NCBI RefSeq assembly: GCF_022179185.1
Contig: NZ_BPQJ01000022.1
Span: 1-57,830, forward strand
Direction of reading: 5' to 3'
Length of the DNA stretch: 57,830 nt
Source of the DNA: Methylobacterium frigidaeris
GTDB taxonomy: Bacteria; Pseudomonadota; Alphaproteobacteria; Rhizobiales; Beijerinckiaceae
Within the stretch, counting starts at the first letter, position 1. Each line of letters begins with the position of its first letter. Below are positions 43,417 through 51,755 of this stretch, piece after piece. The notes beneath the pieces were generated by a model. That model saw nothing but the letters and a program-made list of their open reading frames with translations, was not told the DNA's origin and searched no databases. The translations under genes were made by a program, and so were the position numbers.

Positions 43417-43490
43417 GGTCCCGTCATAGCGCGAATTGCCAGGCCGGCGAACTCTCCGCATAGGTGCGGCACCCGAAACGGAGCGCACGG

Positions 43491-43892
43491 ATGAACGAGG
43501 CGGAGAACGGCATGATCTACGGGGCGGACATCCCGTTCGCCCGGCTCTGCGGCATCGAGGCGCTGGATGTCGTCGAGGGACGCACGCGCCTGCGCCTGGA
43601 ACTCGGACCGCAGCACGGCAACAACCTCGGCATCGCCCATGGCGGCATCCTCTGCACCCTCCTCGACATCGCCATGGGGACGGTGGCCCGGCTCACCGCC
43701 GGACGGCCGGTGGTGACCCTCGACATGCAGACCCGCTTCCTCTCGCCGGGCCACGGCGTGCTCCTCGCGGAAGGGTGGGTGACGCGGGCCGGCCAGTCGA
43801 TCCTGTTCTGCGACGCGGAGATCCGCGACGAGGCCGGGCGGGTGGTGGCGACCGCGACGGGGGTGTTCAAGCCTGTCGGCGCGAAGGGGTAG
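43491..43892 (+). CDS. PaaI-type hotdog thioesterase
   Basis: The 133-residue hotdog-fold protein has the active-site segment HGGILCTLLDIAMG (about 50-63) and a second strand region VTLDMQTRFLSPG. Such enzymes hydrolyse acyl-CoA, often aromatic acyl-CoA. It lies before an MFS transporter gene on the same strand, with 102 bases between them. The start at 43491 (MNEAENG) follows a GGAGCG-like ribosome-binding site. Confidence 0.88.
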   Translation: MNEAENGMIYGADIPFARLCGIEALDVVEGRTRLRLELGPQHGNNLGIAHGGILCTLLDIAMGTVARLTAGRPVVTLDMQTRFLSPGHGVLLAEGWVTRAGQSILFCDAEIRDEAGRVVATATGVFKPVGAKG

Positions 43893-43994
43893 TCGAGCGG
43901 CCGCGGAGGTTTCTGGCCTGTTGCGGGTTTCCGGCGGGCGCCCGGGAGCCATGTTGAGGGGACACGGTCAGGCCCGCCAGCCCGAAAGGCCCCG

Positions 43995-45446
43995 ATGACG
44001 CGTTCCCCCGCCACCCGCGCCGCGCCCGGCGGCGTGATCGAGACCGACGTCTCGGCCCGGCTCGACCGGCTGCCCTGGGGCCGGTTCCACACCCTGGTGG
44101 TGCTGGCGCTCGGCATCACCTGGGTGCTCGACGGGCTCGAGGTGACGCTCGCGGGCGCCCTGGCGGGCGCCCTCAAGGCGAGCCCGACCCTGCAATTCTC
44201 CAATGCCGAGATCGGGCTCGCCACGTCGAGCTACCTCGCCGGCGCGGTGCTGGGGGCGGTGGGCTTCGGCTGGCTCACCGACCGGCTCGGGCGGAAAAAA
44301 CTCTTCTTCATCACGCTGGCGGTCTATCTCGCGGCCACCGCCGCCACCGGCCTGTCCTGGAACCTGTGGAGCTTCTGCCTCTTCCGCTTCCTCACCGGGG
44401 CCGGCATCGGCGGCGAGTACACGGCGATCAACTCGACCATCCAGGAGCTGATCCCGGCCCGGGCCCGGGGCTGGACCGACCTCGTCATCAACGGCAGCTT
44501 CTGGCTGGGTGCGGTGCTCGGCGCCGGCACCTCGCTGATCGTGCTCGATCCTGCCCTGTTCGGGCCGGATCTCGGCTGGCGCGTCGCCTTCGGGCTCGGC
44601 GCCTTTCTGGGGCTCATCATCCTGTTCCTGCGCACCTGGATCCCCGAGAGCCCGCGCTGGCTGATGACCCACGGGCGGCACGAGGAGGCGGAGGCCCTGG
44701 TGACGGGGATCGAGGCGCGCTTTCGCGCCGAGGGCCACACCCTCGCCGAGGGGCCTTTCCCGAAGGCGCGGCTGCGCCAGCGCAGCCACACGCCGCTCGC
44801 CGAGGTGTTTTCGGCGCTCAAGACCTACCGGCAGAGGGCGGGGGTGGGCCTGGTGCTGATGTCGGCCCAGGCCTTCTTCTACAACGCGATCTTCTTCACC
44901 TACGCGCTGATCCTGATCGACTTCTACCAGGTGCCGGCGGACGGCGTCGGTTGGTACATCCTGCCTTTCGCCGCCGGCAACTTCCTGGGCCCGGTGCTGC
45001 TCGGGCGGCTGTTCGACACGGTCGGCCGCAAGCCGATGATCGCCTTCACCTACGGCATGTCGGGCGTGCTGCTGGCCTTGAGCGGGTTCGCCTTCCAGCA
45101 GGAGCTCGTCACGGCGACGAGCCTCACCGTGTGCTGGATGGCCGTGTTCTTCTTCGCCTCCGCCGCCGCGAGCTCGGCCTATCTCACCGTCAGCGAGGTG
45201 TTCCCCCTCGAGATCCGGGCGCTCGCCATCGCGCTGTTCTACGCCATCGGCACCTCCGTCGGGGCAGTGGGGCCTGCCTTGTTCGGCGTGCTGATCGAGG
45301 GCCATTCCCGCACGGCGATCCTCGGCGGGTATCTGCTGGCCTCGGCGCTGATGATCGCGGCCGGCGTGGTCGCGGGGATCTGGGGCGTGGCGGCGGAGCG
45401 CAAGTCGCTTGAGGATGTGGCGAAGCCGCTGGCGGCGGAGGAGTGA
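43995..45446 (+). CDS. MFS transporter, sugar/organic-acid porter type
   Basis: The 483-residue protein has 12 membrane segments, a conserved GWLTDRLGRKK loop 2-3 motif, the PESPRWL motif after helix 6 and GRLFDTVGRKP before helix 9. This group imports sugars, aromatic acids or metabolites with protons. The substrate cannot be settled from sequence. The N-terminus before the first helix is hydrophilic (about 40 residues). Confidence 0.92.
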   Translation: MTRSPATRAAPGGVIETDVSARLDRLPWGRFHTLVVLALGITWVLDGLEVTLAGALAGALKASPTLQFSNAEIGLATSSYLAGAVLGAVGFGWLTDRLGRKKLFFITLAVYLAATAATGLSWNLWSFCLFRFLTGAGIGGEYTAINSTIQELIPARARGWTDLVINGSFWLGAVLGAGTSLIVLDPALFGPDLGWRVAFGLGAFLGLIILFLRTWIPESPRWLMTHGRHEEAEALVTGIEARFRAEGHTLAEGPFPKARLRQRSHTPLAEVFSALKTYRQRAGVGLVLMSAQAFFYNAIFFTYALILIDFYQVPADGVGWYILPFAAGNFLGPVLLGRLFDTVGRKPMIAFTYGMSGVLLALSGFAFQQELVTATSLTVCWMAVFFFASAAASSAYLTVSEVFPLEIRALAIALFYAIGTSVGAVGPALFGVLIEGHSRTAILGGYLLASALMIAAGVVAGIWGVAAERKSLEDVAKPLAAEE

Positions 45447-45568
45447 CAGGTCGGGATGCCACCCGAAGGTTTTCCGTCGGCAGAGATGGAGGATGAGAGC
45501 GGATTGTCGGTTTCCCGATGAACGACACGACGTGGGGGCCTCGCACCGCCTCACCGACCGCGACCGCA

Positions 45569-46531
45569 TCAGCGGGCGGTGGCGTCGAACCGGAGACGGT
45601 AAGCCCTCGGCGACAGTCCGACGGCCCGCCCGAAGTGTTTTCGCAGGTTGACCGCCTCACCGAATCCGGATGCCCGCGCCACCGCTTCGATTGACAGATG
45701 GGTCGCCTCCAAGAGGTCGCGCGCGTGCCGGACACGCGCGGCGATGAGCCAGGCACCCGGCGACAGACCCGTCGTCGCCCGCACGTGGCGATGCAGTTCG
45801 GTCACGCTGACGCCGACCTCGTCCGCCATGCGCTCGATCGTCCAGTCCTCGGAGATTCGGAGTCGAACGCTGTCGAGGAAGGTTCCGAGACGCGCTCCCG
45901 GGCGGATCGGTACAGGCCTCTCGATGAACTGCGCTTGGCCGCCCTCCCGGTGCGCCGCCATGACGAGGCGGCGTGCGACTTGGTTGGCCGCCTTCGCGCC
46001 GAAGTCCTTGCGTACCACGTGAAGGCAGAGATCGAGGCCGGCTGCGCTGCCCGCCGAGGTGAGGACCAAGCCCTCATCGACGTACAGGACGTCGTCGACG
46101 ACCTCCGTGTCCGGGCTGATCTCGGCCAGGCGTTTGACGTGGAACCAGTGCGTGGTGGCGCGTCGGCCCCGCAGCGTCCCCGCTGCGGCGAGAACGAAGG
46201 CACCGGCGCAGATGCCGACCAGACGAACGCCTCTCTCGTGCGCCGCCACCAGAGCCTGCAGGAGCGGAGGGGGCACCTCCGCCGAGGGGCCGCGCCAGCC
46301 CGGCACGACGACGGTCGAGGCATCGGCCAGGAGTTCGAGCCCGCCATCGGCCTCCACGCGAACGCCACCGAGCCCCCGCAACGGACCGCCCTCCGCGGCC
46401 ACCGTTGCGCATCGATACCAATCGGGCCCCATCTCCGGACGCGACCGGCCGAAAATCTCGACGGCGCAGCCGAATTCGAACGTGCAGAGCCCATCATAGG
46501 CGAGGATGGCGACCACCGGCGCGTTTGGCAT
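45569..46531 (-). CDS. ftrA: GlxA/FtrA-like AraC regulator with DJ-1/PfpI domain
   Basis: The 320-residue protein has an N-terminal DJ-1/PfpI class I glutamine-amidotransferase-like domain (about 1-190), with the nucleophile-elbow region GICAGAFVLAAAG, and a C-terminal AraC helix-turn-helix pair (about 215-315; EVGVSVTELHRHVR, then ASGFGEAVNLRKHFGRAVG). These regulators activate genes in response to small metabolites. It is divergent from the GST gene at 46642, with an AGTGG/CCACT palindrome in the 110-base spacer, so regulation of that gene is likely. The start at MPNAPVVAIL was preferred to 46567. Confidence 0.9.
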   Translation of the reverse strand: MPNAPVVAILAYDGLCTFEFGCAVEIFGRSRPEMGPDWYRCATVAAEGGPLRGLGGVRVEADGGLELLADASTVVVPGWRGPSAEVPPPLLQALVAAHERGVRLVGICAGAFVLAAAGTLRGRRATTHWFHVKRLAEISPDTEVVDDVLYVDEGLVLTSAGSAAGLDLCLHVVRKDFGAKAANQVARRLVMAAHREGGQAQFIERPVPIRPGARLGTFLDSVRLRISEDWTIERMADEVGVSVTELHRHVRATTGLSPGAWLIAARVRHARDLLEATHLSIEAVARASGFGEAVNLRKHFGRAVGLSPRAYRLRFDATAR

Positions 46532-46543
46532 GATCGGAGCGAT

Positions 46544-46562
46544 AGTGGCCGTTTCGACCACT
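46544..46562. promoter_or_regulatory. Palindrome between FtrA-like regulator and GST
   Basis: AGTGG (46544-46548) and CCACT (46558-46562) lie in the divergent spacer. It is a candidate operator for the AraC/FtrA-like protein; support is positional only. Confidence 0.35.
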
Positions 46563-46641
46563 GGCAAGCTGGATAGCCGGCCGCGATGCTGACGCAGTCG
46601 GACAGCGGATTTCGGCGACCTCGTTCAAGATGGAGACTGCC

Positions 46642-47256
46642 ATGCGCTTGATCGGAATGCTTGATTCGCCCTACGTCCGCCGCGTGGCGATCTCGCTCAA
46701 GATGATGGGACTGCCCTTCGAGCACGAGCCGCTATCCGTGTTTCGCGATTTCGATGCATTCGTGTCGCTTAATCCCGTCGTGAAGGCACCGACATTAATC
46801 CTGGACGACGGGGAAATACTCTTGGACTCGACATTGATTCTCGATGCCCTCGACCGAATTGCATCTCCGGAGCTGCGCCTTTCACCGGCTACGCAGGGTG
46901 ATTTCCTGCACTCTCAACGCCTCATCGGCCTGGCTCTGGCGGCTTGCGAAAAGAGCGTCCAGATCGTCTACGAGCAGAACCTTCGCCCTGCCGAGAAGCA
47001 GCACCAACCGTGGCTGGATCGCGTCGAGCGACAAATGCTGGCGGCTTACGACCTCCTGGAGGCAGAGTTCGCGGGAGTGGATGGTTGGAGTTTCGGCGAA
47101 CGTCCGATGCAGGCCGACATCACGGCAGCCGTCGCCTGGCAATTCACGCGAAGCGTCCTCGCGGACAAGATCACGGCCGGTCGGTGCCCGTACCTTCATG
47201 ATCTCTCTCGACGCGCCGAAGCCTTGCCGGAATTCGTCACTTGCTCGGTCGCGTGA
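46642..47256 (+). CDS. Glutathione S-transferase family protein
   Basis: The 204-residue protein has an N-terminal thioredoxin-like GST domain (RLIGMLDSPYVRRVAISLKM, with S8-P9-Y10 near the usual active site) and a helical C-terminal domain ending SRRAEALPEF. Its GC content and codon choice are visibly lower than neighbouring genes (more A/T at third positions), suggesting recent acquisition. It is transcribed divergently from the ftrA-like gene. Detoxification by glutathione addition is the family role; substrate unknown. Confidence 0.88.
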   Translation: MRLIGMLDSPYVRRVAISLKMMGLPFEHEPLSVFRDFDAFVSLNPVVKAPTLILDDGEILLDSTLILDALDRIASPELRLSPATQGDFLHSQRLIGLALAACEKSVQIVYEQNLRPAEKQHQPWLDRVERQMLAAYDLLEAEFAGVDGWSFGERPMQADITAAVAWQFTRSVLADKITAGRCPYLHDLSRRAEALPEFVTCSVA

Positions 47257-47305
47257 TGGCAATCTCGCGGGGGCTGTCCGGACTTCCTAGCAACGACTCG
47301 GTGCG

Positions 47306-48379
47306 TCACCGCAGCAGCTCGTCAACCCCCTCCCAGATCCCCCCGACCACCTCACCGGCCGGCACCGCCCGTGCCAGCCCGGCCGCCTGCCCGGCCCAGG
47401 CCTGCATGCGGGCGAGGTCCCCCTCCTTCACCGCCGCCTCGCGCATCCCCTGCGTCAGACCGCGCTGGACCGGGTAGGGGGCGGGCACCGGCGCGTCAGG
47501 ACCCGCGGCCGCCGCCACGTACTCGGTCGCGAGGCTGCGGCCGGTGCGGCCGCTGAAGGCGCGGGTGAGCCGGGTGTCCTCCGGGCGGGCGCCGCCGAGG
47601 GCGTCGGCCCAGGCCGGCGGGATCCCGGCCTCGGGGCAGCGCAGGAAGCCGGTGCCGACCTGCACGGCGCTGGCGCCGAGCAGGAGCGCCGCGGCAGCGC
47701 CGCGGGCATCGGCGATGCCGCCGGTGGCGATCACCGGGATTCTCACCGCATCGACCACCGCCGGCAGCAGCGCCATCAGCCCGACCGCCCCGGCCTCGGC
47801 CTGATCGGCCCGGAAACAGCCGCGATGGCCGCCGGCCTCGGCGCCCTGCGCCACCACCGCGTCGGCCCCGGCATCTTGCGCCGCGAGCGCCTCGGCCACC
47901 GTCGAGACGGTGGCCCACCAGGCGATACCGCACTCCTTCAGCCGCGCGACGAAATCCGGCGGGTAGAGCCCCATGATCGAGGAGACGATGCGGGGCCTGG
48001 CCTCGATCATCGCCTCGCACTGGGCGGCGAAGTCGGGCGGCGCCGCGTCGCCGGCCTCGGGCGGCACCGCCGGGCCGAAGCGGCCGAGGAAGCCGCGTAA
48101 GCGCGCCTCGTGGGCAGGGTCGCGGACGGGGGCGGGATCGGGGATCCACAGGTTGATCTGGAAGGGACCGGCCTCCCGCACGGCCTCGGCCCAGGCCAGG
48201 ATCGCCGCCGGCTGCATCAGCAGCGCCCCGCAGGCCCCGAGCCCGCCCGCCCGCATCACCGCGACCGAGAGCGCCGGCGGGCAGGCCCCGGCCATTGGGG
48301 CGAGGAGCAGCGCCCGGCGCAGGCCGTAGGTGGCGGCGAAGGATTCCGCCCGGGCGAGGGCGGGATGGCGGACGGACAT
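47306..48379 (-). CDS. Nitronate monooxygenase (NPD family flavoprotein)
   Basis: The 357-residue FMN enzyme has a TIM-barrel order, with LLAPMAGACPPALSVAVMRAGG near the start, the catalytic-His region GAEAGGHRG and phosphate contacts VIATGGIADARG and VQVGTGFL. Nitronate monooxygenases oxidise alkyl nitronates such as propionate 3-nitronate. Some members of the same family are enoyl-ACP reductases (FabK) instead. The ATG at 48379 (MSVRHPALA) was chosen over 48418. Confidence 0.9.
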   Translation of the reverse strand: MSVRHPALARAESFAATYGLRRALLLAPMAGACPPALSVAVMRAGGLGACGALLMQPAAILAWAEAVREAGPFQINLWIPDPAPVRDPAHEARLRGFLGRFGPAVPPEAGDAAPPDFAAQCEAMIEARPRIVSSIMGLYPPDFVARLKECGIAWWATVSTVAEALAAQDAGADAVVAQGAEAGGHRGCFRADQAEAGAVGLMALLPAVVDAVRIPVIATGGIADARGAAAALLLGASAVQVGTGFLRCPEAGIPPAWADALGGARPEDTRLTRAFSGRTGRSLATEYVAAAAGPDAPVPAPYPVQRGLTQGMREAAVKEGDLARMQAWAGQAAGLARAVPAGEVVGGIWEGVDELLR

Positions 48380-48733
48380 GAGGACGGCTCCGGCCGAGGA
48401 ACATTCCGGGCGTATCAATCACCGGACGGGATCTGCGGGCAAGCGCCCGCCGCACGGGTGCGGCGCGGACGACGCAGCGTCCGCCGATTGACTTCGCACC
48501 CGCACAACGCCATATGGCGGCTTGCAGCGTCAGCGGCCGATCGCGGTCCGCTCGAGAGGGCTGCGTGACGGATTTCGCCGCGGCACCTGCGCGGCAGGCC
48601 CGGCCCTCTCTTAATCGCTCGTCCCTTGGATCGCTCCATCACGCGGGCGGTCTCCCGACATCGGATCGCGATGAGGGCCGTGCATGGCGCGCGCCTTGCG
48701 GCGATCCCGCTGCCAAAACCCAAGAAGATCATT
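48380..48733. other. Divergent spacer between nitronate monooxygenase and DEAD-box helicase
   Basis: These 354 bases carry the helicase leader. A perfect 12-base palindrome CGCCATATGGCG lies at 48508-48519. In-frame ATG codons upstream of the chosen helicase start (48626, 48671) could extend that gene. I see no cold-shock box or riboswitch that I can name. Confidence 0.35.
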
Positions 48734-50266
48734 TTGACCCAGTTCACCGATTTCGGCCTCGCGGCGCCGATCCTGAAGGCGCTCGCCCAGGCCGGCTACG
48801 TCACGCCGACCCCGATCCAGGCGCAGGCGATCCCGCCGGCCATGCAGGGCAAGGACCTGTGCGGCATCGCCCAGACCGGCACCGGCAAGACCGCCTCCTT
48901 CGCGCTGCCGATCCTGCACCGCCTCGCCAGCGAGAACACCGGTAAGCCGGCCCCGCGCCGCGGCTGCCGCGTGCTGGTGCTCGCCCCCACCCGCGAGCTC
49001 GCCAGCCAGATCGCCGACAGCTTCAAGGATTACGGCCAGTTCCTGAAGCTCACCACCACGGTGGTGTTCGGCGGCGTCACCATCGGCCGCCAGGAGCGGG
49101 CGCTCGCCAACGGCGTCGACGTGCTGGTCGCCACCCCGGGCCGGCTGCTCGACCTGATCGACCGCCGCTCGCTGACCCTCGACGGCGTCGAGTACCTGGT
49201 CCTTGACGAGGCCGACCAGATGCTCGACCTCGGCTTCATCCACGCCCTCAAGCGGATCGTGAAGCTGCTGCCGGCCGAGCGCCAGAGCCTGTTCTTCTCA
49301 GCCACCATGCCGAAGAACATCGCCGGCCTCGCCGACCAGTACCTGAAGAACCCCGTGCAGGTCGCCGTGACCCCGGTCGCCACCACCGCCGAGCGGGTCG
49401 ATCAGAAGGTCGTCTTCGTGCCGACCGGCTCGAAGCAATCCCTGCTCGCCACGATCCTGCGCGACGAGTCGATCGACCGGGTGCTGGTCTTCACCCGCAC
49501 CAAGCACGGCGCCGACCGGGTCGTGCGCGGCCTCGAGCGCGACGGCATCGGCTCGGCGGCGATCCACGGCAACAAGTCGCAGCCGCAGCGCGAGCGGGCG
49601 CTGGCCGCCTTCCGGGCCGGCACCTGCCGGGTCCTGGTCGCGACCGACATCGCCGCCCGCGGCATCGACGTCGACGGCGTGTCCCACGTCGTCAACTTCG
49701 ACCTGCCGAACGTGCCGGAGGCCTATGTCCACCGCATCGGCCGCACCGCGCGCGCCGGCAATGACGGCCTCGCGATCTCGTTCTGCAACGACGAGGAGCG
49801 GGCTTACCTCCGCGACATCGAGCGCCTGACCCGCCAGAAGGTGCCGGTGATGGCGATCCCCGAGGGCTTCGTGCCTCCGAGCCGCGAGGAGGCCGCCCAG
49901 GCGGTCGCCGAGGCCGAGCGCGACCGGCGTCAGCCCGGTCCGCGCGGCCAGCGTCCCGGCGGCGGCCGCCAGGGCCAGCAGCCCGGCGGGCGCCAGGGTC
50001 AGCCGCGCCACGGCGCCGGTCGTCCGCAAGAGCACCGCGAGCCGCGCGCCCATGACGGCCGCGGCGGGCAGCACGAGGGCCGCCAGGCCCGCCCGCAGGG
50101 CCAGGGTCAAGGCCGGTCGCAGGGCCAAGGCCAAGGCCAGGGTCGTCCGCAAGGACAGGGTCGTCCCCAGGGCGGCCAGCGCGCCGACGGCAACCGCCAG
50201 CAGCGCCCGGCGGGCGGCAACCGCGACGGCCGCTCGATCGGCTGGCTCGACCGCGCGCCGCGCTGA
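48734..50266 (+). CDS. rhlE: DEAD-box RNA helicase (RhlE-like) with repetitive RGQ-rich tail
   Basis: The 510-residue helicase has a Q motif (TPTPIQAQAIP), Walker A AQTGTGKT, DEAD in LVLDEADQML, SAT in FFSATMP, and motifs V and VI (ATDIAARGID, HRIGRTARAG). The core ends at about residue 390. The remaining 120 residues are Gly/Gln/Arg-rich with GRPQGQG-like repeats, a disordered RNA-binding tail as in other RhlE/SrmB-type proteins. The start is uncertain: the TTG at 48734 (TQFTDFGL) matches the family N-terminus, while ATGs at 48671 or 48626 are possible. Confidence 0.93.
   Translation: MTQFTDFGLAAPILKALAQAGYVTPTPIQAQAIPPAMQGKDLCGIAQTGTGKTASFALPILHRLASENTGKPAPRRGCRVLVLAPTRELASQIADSFKDYGQFLKLTTTVVFGGVTIGRQERALANGVDVLVATPGRLLDLIDRRSLTLDGVEYLVLDEADQMLDLGFIHALKRIVKLLPAERQSLFFSATMPKNIAGLADQYLKNPVQVAVTPVATTAERVDQKVVFVPTGSKQSLLATILRDESIDRVLVFTRTKHGADRVVRGLERDGIGSAAIHGNKSQPQRERALAAFRAGTCRVLVATDIAARGIDVDGVSHVVNFDLPNVPEAYVHRIGRTARAGNDGLAISFCNDEERAYLRDIERLTRQKVPVMAIPEGFVPPSREEAAQAVAEAERDRRQPGPRGQRPGGGRQGQQPGGRQGQPRHGAGRPQEHREPRAHDGRGGQHEGRQARPQGQGQGRSQGQGQGQGRPQGQGRPQGGQRADGNRQQRPAGGNRDGRSIGWLDRAPR
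50082..50180 (+). repeat. Short imperfect repeats encoding the helicase tail
   Basis: The DNA repeats CAGGG/CCAAGG-type hexamers in frame (around 50095-50175), encoding QGQ and GRPQGQG units. The repeats are imperfect and confined to the coding tail. Slippage could change tail length without shifting frame only when the change is a multiple of three. Confidence 0.6.
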
Positions 50267-50292
50267 CACGGACTGATCGCCGTTGAATGATT

Positions 50293-50329
50293 GAGAAGCC
50301 CGCGCTCCATCAAGGAGCGCGGGCTTCTC
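50293..50329. terminator. Strong terminator hairpin after DEAD-box helicase
   Basis: Perfect 16-base arms (50293-50308 and 50314-50329) surround the loop ATCAA. It begins 27 bases past the stop; no T-run follows. Confidence 0.75.
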
Positions 50330-50453
50330 GCTTGGCGTTCGGGATACTGGCTGCACTAACCTCGTCGGGCTGACGCTCGCGATGCCCGTGATATGTCTCG
50401 TCGCCCGCATTGCCGTTGCGTCAGGCTCGTTCTCGTCGAGACGAATTTTACAA

Positions 50454-50468
50454 CGACTACTGTAGTCG
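50454..50468. promoter_or_regulatory. Perfect palindrome in the low-GC island
   Basis: Arms CGACTAC and GTAGTCG flank a single T at the centre. It is the size of a protein-binding site rather than a stable terminator. No known regulator can be assigned. Confidence 0.35.
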
Positions 50469-50756
50469 ATATGAACATGTTTCTTTATCGACGATTATCG
50501 TGCGATCATTGGCACCGGAAAAATCGCGCTGGCCTGCACGTAAATCTTCTGAAGCAGGCAGTTCGGGCGAAAGGTCGTCATCAATTGTTGCGCTTATTTC
50601 CCTGATTTAGAACGCAAATTTCCGCAAAGCACGGACCGGCACCTGGAGGCCCGACGGCGCCTCGTCGCGACGTGACGACCCGACGTAGCCATGGGTGTTG
50701 CCGGTCACCCAGGCGACCCCATCTTTGCCGAGACCCATCACCGAAGGAGACCGTCG

Positions 50757-50942
50757 ATGCGCTTCGAACTCTATCGCGACGGCAAGGGCGAGTGGCGCTG
50801 GCGCCTGCGGGCGGAGAACGGCGAGGTGGTGGCCGATTCGGGTGAGGGCTACGCCCGCCGCGAGGATTGCGAGCACGGCATCGCCCTGGTGAAGGGCGCG
50901 GCCAACGCCCGGGTCGTCGACATGACGCTCAAGATGGCCTGA
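50757..50942 (+). CDS. DUF1508 (YegP-like) small protein
   Basis: The 61-residue protein is a single YegP-type unit: FELYRDGKGEWRWRLRAENG, then VVADSGEGYARREDCEHGI. E. coli YegP carries two such units; many alphaproteobacterial forms have one. The function is unknown, though the family is often stress-associated. AAGGAGA a few bases upstream of the ATG makes the start certain, and the longer frame from 50691 should be discarded. Confidence 0.9.
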   Translation: MRFELYRDGKGEWRWRLRAENGEVVADSGEGYARREDCEHGIALVKGAANARVVDMTLKMA

Positions 50943-51081
50943 CGGCGGCACTTGGCTTGGGGCCGCCTCCGACACGAACCGTTCACCCTGTGACACAAGA
51001 CGCGCAACGCTTTCCCGCTCCCGCGCGTTTCCGCCGTCCATGCCTCCCTCCGGAGGCCTGCACGAGTGAGGGACCGACCAC

Positions 51082-51399
51082 GTGCTGAAGACCGTGATGC
51101 TGGCCGCTGGCCTGATCCTGGGTGGCGCTGCCGCCCTGCCGCAGGGCGCGACCGCCGCTCCCGTGAGCGAGACGACCGCCACCGCGACGGCGACATCCGT
51201 GCCGACCACTTGGGCTCAGTACGGCTATTACGGCCGTCACCGCCACTGGGGCCCCCGCGGCTACGGCTACGGCTATGGCCACCGCCGCCATTTCGGTCCG
51301 CGCTACGGCTTCGGTGGCCCGCGCCATTACGGCCATCGCCATTGGGGCGGTCACCGCGGCTGGGGCCCCGGCCCGCGCGGCTACTACCGCGGCTTCTAG
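51082..51399 (+). CDS. Small secreted His/Gly/Tyr/Arg-rich protein
   Basis: The 105-residue protein has a clear signal peptide (about 1-26, ending ATAAP). A Thr/Ala stretch follows, then a tail of about 60 residues built from G, H, R, Y and W (YGYYGRHRHWGPRGYGYGYG and the like). Such His/Tyr-rich tails can bind metal or the cell surface; no family is recognised. A GTG at 51082 with GAGGGA upstream is the start. A hairpin at 51415-51438 ends the unit. Confidence 0.75.
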   Translation: MLKTVMLAAGLILGGAAALPQGATAAPVSETTATATATSVPTTWAQYGYYGRHRHWGPRGYGYGYGHRRHFGPRYGFGGPRHYGHRHWGGHRGWGPGPRGYYRGF

Positions 51400-51414
51400 A
51401 ACCGTCTTGCCGAT

Positions 51415-51438
51415 CGGCCGCCCCATCCGGGGCGGCCG
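51415..51438. terminator. Terminator hairpin after small secreted protein
   Basis: Ten-base arms CGGCCGCCCC (51415-51424) and GGGGCGGCCG (51429-51438) enclose ATCC, 16 bases past the stop codon. Confidence 0.65.
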
Positions 51439-51560
51439 TGCCGCATTCTCGCCCCATAAATGACCTTGGCTGTAAAAGCCTGGCCGTTCCGGCGGCCGGG
51501 CTTGGCTCATGGTGGGCTCGCTCACGCAGCGCGCCCGCCCCACAACCAAGGGGAACCGGA

Positions 51561-51755
51561 ATGCCGCACACCATCGCAGAGCGCCGCCGGCGCGTCGAAG
51601 CGCAGCTTCAGGATTACGAGCGGATCCTCGCCGAGATCCGCTCCTCGGCAGGCCTGGGCGCAAACAGCCGCGCCCTCCAGCTCCAGCACGCCCGCCTGAT
51701 CTCCCAGGCGCGCACCGAACTGGCGTCGCTCGACGCCGAGCTGGCCAGCCTCTAA
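51561..51755 (+). CDS. Small helical hypothetical protein
   Basis: The 64-residue, highly charged, probably entirely helical protein (ERRRRVEAQLQDYERILAEI and so on) looks like a short coiled coil. An AGGGGAACCGGA sequence before the ATG is a plausible ribosome-binding site. No function is recognised. Its stop overlaps the end of the convergent Nudix gene by four bases. Confidence 0.6.
   Translation: MPHTIAERRRRVEAQLQDYERILAEIRSSAGLGANSRALQLQHARLISQARTELASLDAELASL

Larger units (their letters stand above)
50267..50756. other. 490-base spacer containing a low-GC island
   Basis: Beyond the helicase terminator, a stretch at about 50435-50615 is much richer in A/T than its surroundings. It contains the palindrome CGACTAC-T-GTAGTCG (50454-50468) and two overlapping weak frames (50393-50605 and 50410-50610) without recognisable features. 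This is most likely a regulatory region or a scrap of foreign DNA. The DUF1508 gene starts at the right edge. Confidence 0.45.

Noticed and set aside
50082..50266. Repeats in the helicase tail as a CRISPR or mobile repeat
   Set aside because: They are short, in-frame and imperfect, and encode a continuous RGQ-rich tail.
50393..50610. Two overlapping 66-70 residue plus-strand frames
   Set aside because: Neither has a ribosome-binding site, family resemblance or normal codon use; both are reported only as part of a low-GC spacer.
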